In this document: positions 28,006 through 34,790 of the stretch, one piece after another
Position numbering within the stretch: the stretch's first letter is position 1
Layout of the letters: the number at the start of each line of letters is the position of its first letter
Source of the DNA: Azospirillum sp. 47_25
GTDB lineage: Bacteria > Pseudomonadota > Alphaproteobacteria > RF32 > CAG-239
Direction: 5' to 3'
NCBI GenBank assembly: GCA_001917125.1
Contig: MNTU01000046.1
Location: 35,697 to 87,471, forward strand
DNA length: 51,775 nt
The notes under the pieces: model-generated
Told to the model about the DNA's origin: nothing
Database searches by the model: none
The model's input: the letters and a program-made list of their open reading frames with translations, nothing else
Made by a program: the position numbers and the translations under genes

Positions 28006-29778
28006 ATGAATCAATATCGAACACATACCTGCGGGGAACTGCGGGAAGCGGATGTGAATAAGACCGTGACTTTGGCGGGTTGGATTCACCGTAAACGGAA
28101 TTTGGGCAATCTCTGCTTCGTGGATTTGCGAGATCACTACGGCATTACACAGTGCGTTGTGGACAGTTCTTCCGATTTGTTCGATAAACTCAACGATATT
28201 CGCGTGGAAAGCGTTATCGGTGTAACCGGCAAAGTTCTGCATCGCGAAAGCGTCAACAAAAATATGCCGACCGGCGACATTGAAATCAAGGTTGAAGCCG
28301 TGGAAGTTTATTCCCGGGCGGAAATGCTGCCTTTTCAGGTGGCGATGGAAGACGACGCGCCGGAAGAACTGCGTTTGAAATATCGTTTTCTTGATTTGCG
28401 CAAAGAGCGCATTCATCAGAATATTATGCTGCGTTCAAAAGTTATTGCCGCGATGCGCCGTTTGATGGTTGAACAGGGCTTTACCGAGTATCAGACGCCG
28501 ATTTTGACTGCCTCTTCGCCGGAGGGTGCGCGCGATTTTCTGGTGCCGTCCCGTATTAATCCGGGCAAATTTTACGCGTTGCCGCAGGCTCCGCAGCAGT
28601 TCAAACAACTGCTGATGGTTGCCGGTTTTGACAAGTATTTCCAGATTGCGCCGTGTTTCCGCGATGAAGATCCGCGTGCCGATCGTTCTCCCGGAGAGTT
28701 CTATCAGCTGGATATGGAAATGTCTTTTGCCACGCAGGAAGATGTTTTTAAAGTCATTGAGCATGCCATGGGCGGTGTTTTTAACGAATTCGGCGCCGGA
28801 AAGAAAGTTGATCAGGCTCCGTTTATGCGTATTCCTTTCCGGGAGGCAATGCTGAAATACGGTTCGGATAAACCTGATTTGCGCAATCCGCTGATTATTC
28901 AGGAAGCAACCGCGCTGTTCGGCAATTCCGGTTTCGGCGTATATGACGGCAAAGTTGCCGAAGGCGCAAGCGTACGGGCCATCGTTGTGCCGGGAATTGC
29001 AGACAAGCCGCGTTCTTTCTTTGATAAGCTGGATGCTTTTGCCAAAGAAAACGATATGGGCGGCATGGCTTATATTGCTTTTGCCGAAGGCGGAGCCAAG
29101 GGAATTGCCAAGCTGCTGAGCGCCGAGAAATTGGCAGAAATCAAACAAACGCTGGGGGCTAAAGACGGCGATGCCGTGCTGTTTATGATCGGCAGCGGTT
29201 TGAAACTGGACAAGTTTGCCGGCAAAACCCGCTTAAAACTGGGCGAAGATTTGGATTTGAACGAGAAAAACGTTTTCCGCATCTGCTGGGTGGTTGATTT
29301 TCCGTTTTATGAGGAAAATGAAGAAACCGGCGCAGTTGAATTTTCGCATAATCCGTTCTCAATGCCTCAGGGAGGTATGGACGCCCTGTGCAACAAGAAA
29401 CCGCTGGATATTCTGGCTTATCAGTATGACCTGGTTTGCAACGGTGTGGAACTGGCTTCCGGCGGCGTTCGCAACCATGAGCCGGAGATTATGTATAAGG
29501 CGTTTGAAATTGCCGGTTATAACAAAGAATTTGTGGACAGCAAATTCGGCGGCATGATTAATGCTTTCAAATACGGGGCTCCGCCGCACGCCGGCTGCGC
29601 TCCCGGAATTGACCGGACGGTTATGCTGCTGCTGGATGAGCCGATTATCCGCGACGTTATTCTGTTTCCGTTGAACGGCAAAGCACAGGATCTGATGATG
29701 CAGGCGCCGAACTTCGTGACAGAAAAACAGCTGGAAGAACTGCATATCAAGATTGTTCCGGCAGAAGACAAGAAATAA
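28006..29778 (+). CDS. aspS: Aspartate-tRNA ligase
   Basis: A 590-residue class II synthetase: N-terminal OB-fold anticodon domain ([22 protein letters not shown]), motif 2 [10 protein letters not shown], the bacterial GAD insertion (about 300-420) and motif 3 [12 protein letters not shown]. It charges tRNA-Asp. At the OB-fold site RKRNLG it has Leu where, as far as I recall, the non-discriminating P. aeruginosa enzyme has His31; that hints at, but does not prove, Asp-only specificity. Whether Asn-tRNA is made by transamidation cannot be judged here. An AT-rich leader precedes it; a hairpin follows the stop. Confidence 0.97.
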   Translation: MNQYRTHTCGELREADVNKTVTLAGWIHRKRNLGNLCFVDLRDHYGITQCVVDSSSDLFDKLNDIRVESVIGVTGKVLHRESVNKNMPTGDIEIKVEAVEVYSRAEMLPFQVAMEDDAPEELRLKYRFLDLRKERIHQNIMLRSKVIAAMRRLMVEQGFTEYQTPILTASSPEGARDFLVPSRINPGKFYALPQAPQQFKQLLMVAGFDKYFQIAPCFRDEDPRADRSPGEFYQLDMEMSFATQEDVFKVIEHAMGGVFNEFGAGKKVDQAPFMRIPFREAMLKYGSDKPDLRNPLIIQEATALFGNSGFGVYDGKVAEGASVRAIVVPGIADKPRSFFDKLDAFAKENDMGGMAYIAFAEGGAKGIAKLLSAEKLAEIKQTLGAKDGDAVLFMIGSGLKLDKFAGKTRLKLGEDLDLNEKNVFRICWVVDFPFYEENEETGAVEFSHNPFSMPQGGMDALCNKKPLDILAYQYDLVCNGVELASGGVRNHEPEIMYKAFEIAGYNKEFVDSKFGGMINAFKYGAPPHAGCAPGIDRTVMLLLDEPIIRDVILFPLNGKAQDLMMQAPNFVTEKQLEELHIKIVPAEDKK

Positions 29779-29785
29779 CGAATTT

Positions 29786-29818
29786 AAGGGCTTTTCCGGA
29801 GAAAAGCCCTTGTTTGTT
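29786..29818 (+). terminator. Possible terminator after aspS
   Basis: AAGGGCTTTT 29786-29795 pairs with AAAAGCCCTT 29802-29811; the following tract (TGTTTGTTCC) is only moderately T-rich. Confidence 0.6.
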
Positions 29819-29842
29819 CCAATATGTATCAGGAAGAAGACA

Positions 29843-30514
29843 ATGAAAAAGTTTTGGTTGAGTTTGACTGTTCTCATCATGTTGTCGGCGTGCAAATCGG
29901 TGACGTTTAACGATTTAAATGTTCAGATGCCGAATGCGAATCTGCTGCCGCCGCTGAATACGGAAGTGGACAGGGAAAGTGTCCGCGACAGTTTTGACGT
30001 TCAGTATTCGGGGAGTTCTTCCCGTTCGGGCTATACGGATGCCAGCGGCTGGGGCGGAAGCATTGACAGCGTTAATATCGTGCGCAAGCGCGACCGGCGG
30101 ATGCGCGACATGATAACTTTGTTTGACCGCAATGCGGCCAATGTGTCGCAGGCTTACGGCGAACGCAAGGGAACAATTAAGCTGCGGGTGACCAACAGCA
30201 GTGTTTACAATTCAGGGCTTTATTATGCCGTTCCCTCGATTTTGAGTCTGCATACGCTGAATTTGCTGGGAATGCCGTATCTGTATGCAAATACGGATTT
30301 GGAGACGGAAGTTTCGATTTATGACCGCAGCGGCGATTTGGTCTGGAAAACAACAGTGGTCGGGCATGGTGAGGAAGTGGTAGCCATGTATTACGGCTAT
30401 AATGAGGAAGAAGCTCATGTCATGAGCAGCATTCGGGCGATGAAAGATGCACTGGCTAAGGTTAATATGAATATTGCCAATGATTTTCAAATGATTAAAA
30501 AAGGTTTGCAATAA
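29843..30514 (+). CDS. Predicted lipoprotein of unknown function
   Basis: A 223-residue protein; the start is ATG 29843 with AGGAAG nine bases upstream, not the open-frame extension from 29753 that crosses the aspS terminator. Lys-rich N-terminus and lipobox LSAC (Cys19) mark it as lipid-anchored. The mature part is Ser/Asp-rich, with IKLRVTNSSVYNSGLYYAVPSILSLHTLNLLGMPYLYANTDLETEVSIYDRSGDLVWKTTVV suggesting a beta-rich fold. Some DUF799/GNA1162-like envelope lipoproteins look similar, but I cannot confirm it. Confidence 0.75.
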   Translation: MKKFWLSLTVLIMLSACKSVTFNDLNVQMPNANLLPPLNTEVDRESVRDSFDVQYSGSSSRSGYTDASGWGGSIDSVNIVRKRDRRMRDMITLFDRNAANVSQAYGERKGTIKLRVTNSSVYNSGLYYAVPSILSLHTLNLLGMPYLYANTDLETEVSIYDRSGDLVWKTTVVGHGEEVVAMYYGYNEEEAHVMSSIRAMKDALAKVNMNIANDFQMIKKGLQ

Positions 30515-30539
30515 AATGCAAAAAAAATAAAAAAATCTT

Positions 30540-30567
30540 TTGACATTCATAAAAAAATGGCTTAAAT
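30540..30567 (+). promoter_or_regulatory. Promoter of tRNA-Gln
   Basis: TTGACA 30540-30545, 16-bp spacer, TTAAAT 30562-30567, ending 16 bases before the mature tRNA. Confidence 0.6.
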
Positions 30568-30583
30568 ATCAGCATCAGTTTGA

Positions 30584-30657
30584 TGCCTCGTCGTCTAACG
30601 GTAGGACACGACACTCTGGATGTTGGTATCTTGGTTCGAATCCAGGCGAGGCAGCCA
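30584..30657 (+). tRNA. tRNA-Gln (anticodon CTG)
   Basis: A 74-base gene with CCA encoded. The acceptor TGCCTCG/CGAGGCA pairs fully. Anticodon stem CGACA/TGTTG (one G-T) holds the loop CTCTGGA with anticodon CTG (positions 34-36). T stem CTTGG/CCAGG with loop TTCGAAT. The D arm is short (GTC/GAC with GGT in the loop). Position 1-72 is T-A, common in bacterial glutamine tRNAs. It is followed by a terminator and is transcribed alone. Confidence 0.96.
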
Positions 30658-30664
30658 TAAAAAA

Positions 30665-30690
30665 GCACCCTTAACAGGGTGTTTTTTTTT
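30665..30690 (+). terminator. Rho-independent terminator after tRNA-Gln
   Basis: CACCCT 30666-30671 and AGGGTG 30676-30681 around TAAC, then nine T. Confidence 0.85.
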
Positions 30691-30860
30691 ATTCAAATTT
30701 CTGAGAAAATATGCGGCGGCAGATTTTTTTGTTAACGCTGTTTTTATCTTTGTTGCGGCATACTATATTATACCTGTATTCCCAAGTGAAAATCAGAAAA
30801 AGAAAGGCTTTACAATTTCAGTTGTGAGGACTAGATTGTGCGGCCGAGAGGTGAGTAAAG

Positions 30861-32267
30861 ATGATTAAGGATATGACGGCCGGTTCGCCGATTAAGCTGA
30901 TAATGACTTTTGCGGTTCCGGTTTTAATCGGAAATATTTTTCAGCAACTGTATAATATTTCGGATATTCTGATTGTCGGACGTCTGCTCGGTGTAGAGGC
31001 ATTGGCGGCAGTCGGCGTGTCGGCGCCGATTTTTATGGTGCTGCTGATGATAGCTTTCGGTTTTACCGGCGGTTTGACGGTGATTACGGCGCAGCGTTTC
31101 GGAGCCAAAGACGTGTCGGGCGTGCGTGCTTCGGTGGTGCATAGCCTGATTGCCAGTACAATATTGAGTCTGGCGATGACCGGGCTGACGTTGTTTTATT
31201 TGCCGCAAATCCTGCATTTGATGAATGTGCCTGAGAATATTTGGGACAATGCTTACCGTTTCTTGTTTGTTTTGTGTTCGGGGCTGGTTCTGGTTGTCAG
31301 CTATAACCTCCTGTCCGGATTTATCAGGGCTTTGGGTGACAGCAAGACACCGCTTTATTTTCTGATTTTTTCAACGGTGCTCAATGCGCTGCTGAATCTG
31401 GTTTTGGTTTATTTTACGGGGCTCGGCGTCGTCGGTTCGGCTTTGGGAACGCTGACGGCGATGACTATTTCGGTCGTTTTATGCGTGATTTATATCGGCC
31501 GGAAGTTTCCGATACTGCGTTTGCGGCGTACGGACTGGGTTTATAATCCGGCCTTTATGCGCGAGCATTTGTATGTTGCTGTGCCGATGGCTTTGCAGTT
31601 TTCGGTCATTGCACTGGGACTGATTATTATTCAGACGGTTTGCAACTCGTTCGGTTCCGATACTATTGCCGCTTTTACCTCGGCTTTGAGAATCGAACAG
31701 CTGGCAACGTCGCCGCTGGTTGCTTTGGGGTTTGCCTTGGCGACTTATACGGCGCAAAACTTCGGAGCCGGAAAAATCGGCAGAATCCGCCGCGGAGTGG
31801 TGCGCAGTTCTTTGGTTTCGGTTTTGTTCAGTATTTCCGTTGCTTTACTGGTGCGCTTTGTCGGCGAAGATATGATCGGGGTCTTTATTAAAGGCGAAAA
31901 ACCGGAGATTATTGATATCGCCAAAGGGTATTTGGACATTTCGACTTTGTTCTATGTCTTTTTGGGGCAGATTTTTATTTTCCGCAATACGTTGCAGGGA
32001 ATGGGGCAATCGGTTATTCCGATGGCGGCCAGTATCGTTGAATTGGTTATGCGTTCCTTTGCCGCGGTTTATCTGGCCTCACGGATGGGATATGAAGGAA
32101 TCTATTTTGCCAGTCCGATTGCCTGGGTTGGGGCTGCGGCGGTGGTTTCTTTCGGCTATCTGAAAATGGTTCGCTGGTTTAGGCATTGTCTTTCCTGTCG
32201 GAAGAAACATTTCCGGTCGGAAGATGCCGATCTCCGATCCGAAGCGGAGACGGTTCCCGCCGAATAA
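30861..32267 (+). CDS. MATE-family efflux transporter
   Basis: A 468-residue protein with about 12 transmembrane helices in two MatE halves; the N-terminal KDMTAGSPIKLIMTFAVPVLIGNIFQQLYNISDILIVGRLLG is typical of the DinF/NorM-like branch. The loops have GVEALAAVGVSAPI and, in the second half, GSDTIAAFTSALRIEQL, equivalents of family positions. These export cationic drugs or metabolites in exchange for Na+ or H+. The C-terminal tail (Arg/Ser/Glu-rich, about 25 residues) is longer than needed and cytosolic. GTGAG lies about five bases before ATG. Confidence 0.93.
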   Translation: MIKDMTAGSPIKLIMTFAVPVLIGNIFQQLYNISDILIVGRLLGVEALAAVGVSAPIFMVLLMIAFGFTGGLTVITAQRFGAKDVSGVRASVVHSLIASTILSLAMTGLTLFYLPQILHLMNVPENIWDNAYRFLFVLCSGLVLVVSYNLLSGFIRALGDSKTPLYFLIFSTVLNALLNLVLVYFTGLGVVGSALGTLTAMTISVVLCVIYIGRKFPILRLRRTDWVYNPAFMREHLYVAVPMALQFSVIALGLIIIQTVCNSFGSDTIAAFTSALRIEQLATSPLVALGFALATYTAQNFGAGKIGRIRRGVVRSSLVSVLFSISVALLVRFVGEDMIGVFIKGEKPEIIDIAKGYLDISTLFYVFLGQIFIFRNTLQGMGQSVIPMAASIVELVMRSFAAVYLASRMGYEGIYFASPIAWVGAAAVVSFGYLKMVRWFRHCLSCRKKHFRSEDADLRSEAETVPAE

Positions 32268-32289
32268 AATCCGGGGCTTAATATTTTTA

Positions 32290-32318
32290 TTGACAAGAAG
32301 GCCGGCCAAAGTTATAAG
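32290..32318 (+). promoter_or_regulatory. Promoter of tRNA-Thr
   Basis: TTGACA 32290-32295, exact 17-bp spacer, TATAAG 32313-32318; the tRNA begins 15 bases later. A near-consensus sigma70 promoter. Confidence 0.85.
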
Positions 32319-32333
32319 ATATTTCGAAACGTT

Positions 32334-32409
32334 GCCGACTTAGCTCAGCTGGTAGAGCTACTGATTTGTAATCAGTGGGTCGGGGGTTCAAGTCCCTCAG
32401 TCGGCACCA
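32334..32409 (+). tRNA. tRNA-Thr (anticodon TGT)
   Basis: A 76-base gene with CCA encoded. Acceptor GCCGACT/AGTCGGC, D arm GCTC/GAGC, anticodon stem ACTGA/TCAGT with loop TTTGTAA (anticodon TGT), T stem GGGGG/TCCCT-type pairing with loop TTCAAGT. It has a strong promoter and terminator of its own. A decayed copy of its 3' end lies about 190 bp downstream (32581-32607). Confidence 0.96.
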
Positions 32410-32410
32410 T

Positions 32411-32443
32411 AAAAAAAGCCTCCCATCGCGGAGGCTTTTTTTT
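32411..32443 (+). terminator. Rho-independent terminator after tRNA-Thr
   Basis: GCCTCC 32418-32423 and GGAGGC 32430-32435, followed by eight T; seven A precede the stem. Confidence 0.85.
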
Positions 32444-32580
32444 ATGGTATTAATCTGGGAACTTGAAGCAAAGCGGGCGTGAACCGATAGAAACACCGTT
32501 GTTCCGGTGTTTTCGTTGTGAGCGGTGAGAGTTTGTCGGCAAGCAAATGAGCGTGAGCGAAGTTTACAAACCGAAGTTTC

Positions 32581-32607
32581 TAAGTTCCTCAGTCGTCACT
32601 ATAAAAA
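32581..32607 (+). repeat. Degenerate copy of the tRNA-Thr 3' end
   Basis: The 27 bases at 32581-32607 match 32389-32415 (T arm to just past CCA and the A run) at 23 of 27 positions. Such a short direct repeat of a tRNA end is what an integrated element leaves as attL/attR. The enclosed DNA (about 190 bp) holds a CACCG/CGGTG hairpin and no gene, so any element has been lost. Confidence 0.6.
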
Positions 32608-32721
32608 CGTGTATTACGATCGTCAGGACGGAGGACTGTTTTTTGATTTCGGCGATTGAGCCTTTATTAACTTTTTTGCGTTTAAGATGAGGCAGATTAA
32701 TTGAGCGAAAAGGATTCAGCA

Positions 32722-33336
32722 ATGAAAAAACTGTTGGCTTTGCTGGCCGTGATGTTGGCGGCTTTGGGAATTTGGGGAGCGTACCGGGTTTTGTCTTATG
32801 CGGAACCGGATGCGGCTTTTTATGCGGAGAAGGTGAATCGCGCTCTTGAAGAAAATGAGCCGCAGCAGGCCTTTGATTATATTAATCTGGGAATTGAAGC
32901 TTATCCTGACCATTTGGATTTGCGTTTCGGCAAAGTTTATATGTGTCAGATGATTGCCGATTATGACTGTATGGGAAATGAGCTGGTTAAGATTCTGGAT
33001 TATTCGGCCGCTAATGACAATCGTTGGAAATGGCTGAAAGAGGAAGACCGTGACAGGCTTTTTATGCTCGGGGTCGTGCAGAATTATCAGAAAATTCTGT
33101 GGGAAGACAATAAGACGGATGTAATGCGTCGGGTGGCGGAGACTGTTCTGCGTTATTATCCCGATCATGTTGAAAGCCTGAATACAATGGCTGTCAGTTA
33201 TTTGAGCGAAGGGGACTGGCAAAATGCGGAATCGTATTTGCAAACGGCTCGTCAGCTGGCACCGGAAGATAACGTCGTACAGGCCAATCTGAAACGCTGG
33301 GCAGAGATGAAGGAAGAAGGAAAAGGCAAAAATTAG
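32722..33336 (+). CDS. Membrane-anchored TPR-repeat protein
   Basis: A 204-residue protein; ATG 32722 has AAAAGGA about seven bases upstream (a TTG at 32701 in the same frame is less likely). The N-terminus is a signal anchor (KKLLALLAVMLAALGIWGAYRVL). The rest is helical with TPR-like motifs (AFDYINLGIEAYPDHLDLRFGKVY and, at the C-terminus, NTMAVSYLSEGDWQNAESYLQTARQLAPED). It is expected to face the periplasm and mediate protein contacts. No partner is evident from neighbours. Confidence 0.75.
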   Translation: MKKLLALLAVMLAALGIWGAYRVLSYAEPDAAFYAEKVNRALEENEPQQAFDYINLGIEAYPDHLDLRFGKVYMCQMIADYDCMGNELVKILDYSAANDNRWKWLKEEDRDRLFMLGVVQNYQKILWEDNKTDVMRRVAETVLRYYPDHVESLNTMAVSYLSEGDWQNAESYLQTARQLAPEDNVVQANLKRWAEMKEEGKGKN

Positions 33337-33482
33337 TTTTTGCCGTTATCTGCACCGTATGATTGCATTTGTAGTTATTCACAAGTTAAATCGGGCTGAA
33401 AAGTCCGGTTAGAGCCGCTTTTTGATAATTATAGATTTAATTTGCAATCTTGTTAAAGCTTTTAGTTTTAATTAAATTTATT

Positions 33483-33560
33483 TATGCTAATTTAGCATTC
33501 AGAGGGGATTAGTTGTCTGAGAGAACTAATTCCCTCACTTTGGGAAAACGACGTTTTTTT
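33483..33560 (+). ncRNA. Possible small structured RNA or leader in a gene-free stretch
   Basis: The stretch 33337-33699 has no gene. It contains ATGCTAA-T-TTAGCAT (33483-33497 region, overlapping a TATGCT -10-like box), then a 13-bp stem (33502-33514 with 33524-33536, one G-T) around a 9-base loop, and AACGACGTT followed by seven T near 33550. That is promoter-like box, hairpin and terminator-like end. It could be a small RNA or a leader of the YbhN-like gene. No covariation evidence is available within the window. Confidence 0.3.
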
Positions 33561-33699
33561 CGTTTCTTATCCGTTTTGTGTTTCGTTCCGATTTTTCAGA
33601 ATAACTGTTTATTTGATTTGATTAATCGGGCAAAGCAGTTTATAACGGTTAAAACAGTGCTTATATTATAGTGGAAAATTTAGCAGGAATTGATAAATA

Positions 33700-34677
33700 A
33701 TGTCGTTTAGAGCCAAACGTTTGATAAAAAAGATTATTTCCTGGTCAGGGTTGTTTTTCTTTGCCCTGGCCGCTTACATGCTGTATCGGCAGTTGTCGAA
33801 ATATCATTTGCAGGATATTCAGGATGCGCTGATGAGCATTCCGCGGCAGAATTTGCTTTATGCCTGTGCGGCGTCTTTTATCGGTTATGTGGCTCTGTCT
33901 TCTTATGATTTTCTGGCGCTGAAATACATCGGGCGCAAGCTGGCTGCCTGGAAATGGATATTTGTCGGCTTTATCGGTTTTTCGGTCAGCAATAATGCGG
34001 GGCATGCCATTGTTTCCGGCGGCGCTATCCGTTATCGTCTTTATACCCGCTGGCGTTTTCATGGCGAAGATATTGTCAAAATGGTGACCTTTTCCGGTTT
34101 TACTTATCTGGTGGCCTGTTTCTTTTTGGTGATTATGGGGTATGTTTTAACGCCGGATCATGCTTTCGGCGAAGGATCGGTTTCCAAAATGACGACAACC
34201 GTTACCGCATTGTGTTCGGCTGCCGGGCTGGGCGTTTACTTCTGGGCCTCGCTGTTTTATAAAAAACCGATCGTAATTAAAGACATTGAATTTGACATTC
34301 CGAGCTTTAAAATGGCTTTGGCGCAGGTGTTTATCGGCGGCGCAGACATTTTAATGGCTTCTCTGGTATTGTATTTTTCATTGATTCCGTTTGTGAACAT
34401 TCCGTTTGACGTTTTCATCGGGGTCTTTCTGATTGCCCAGGTTTTGGGGGTATTCAGCCAGGTTCCGGGCGGTTTGGGCGTGTTTGAGGGGTTGTTTATG
34501 TTTATTATTCCCGGCGAGCACAATCAGGCGATGCTGTTCGGGGCGTTGATTGCTTACCGGATTATTTATTATCTGTTGCCGTTGGTGTTTTCCGGCATTA
34601 TTTTGCTTATTTATGAGCTGGGCCTGCGCCATGCCAAAAAGCTCAGGCTGCGCAAGTCAGCGGCAAGCCCTTCCTGA
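33700..34677 (+). CDS. YbhN/MprF-flippase-like membrane protein (UPF0104)
   Basis: A 325-residue protein with about eight transmembrane helices and the family motif QVPGGLGVFEGLFMF (about 249-263), plus GFSVSNNAGHAIVSGGAIRYRLY, found in the lysylphosphatidylglycerol synthase/flippase membrane domain (PF03706) and E. coli YbhN. There is no C-terminal aminoacyl-transferase domain, so it would be a stand-alone lipid-handling or flippase-like protein. The actual lipid is unknown. A hairpin overlapping its stop probably terminates it. Confidence 0.85.
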   Translation: MSFRAKRLIKKIISWSGLFFFALAAYMLYRQLSKYHLQDIQDALMSIPRQNLLYACAASFIGYVALSSYDFLALKYIGRKLAAWKWIFVGFIGFSVSNNAGHAIVSGGAIRYRLYTRWRFHGEDIVKMVTFSGFTYLVACFFLVIMGYVLTPDHAFGEGSVSKMTTTVTALCSAAGLGVYFWASLFYKKPIVIKDIEFDIPSFKMALAQVFIGGADILMASLVLYFSLIPFVNIPFDVFIGVFLIAQVLGVFSQVPGGLGVFEGLFMFIIPGEHNQAMLFGALIAYRIIYYLLPLVFSGIILLIYELGLRHAKKLRLRKSAASPS

Positions 34678-34693
34678 CGGAGGGCTTTTTTTT
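34665..34693 (+). terminator. Terminator overlapping the stop of the YbhN-like gene
   Basis: AAGCCCTTCC pairs with GGAGGGCTT (one bulge) around TGAC; a run of eight T follows. The stop codon TGA lies in the loop. Confidence 0.75.
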
Positions 34694-34790
34694 GTGAAAA
34701 CTCACTTGTTTTCTTTAAATTTTGTCAAATATTTTAATTGACGAAGGCAGCCCGTTTTGTTACTATCCGCGGGAAAAGGATAGTTTAAAA

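Noticed and set aside
28006..29778. Non-discriminating AspRS
   Set aside because: The Leu in the OB-fold motif where the known non-discriminating enzyme has His argues against it, but a single residue is not decisive, so no claim is made.
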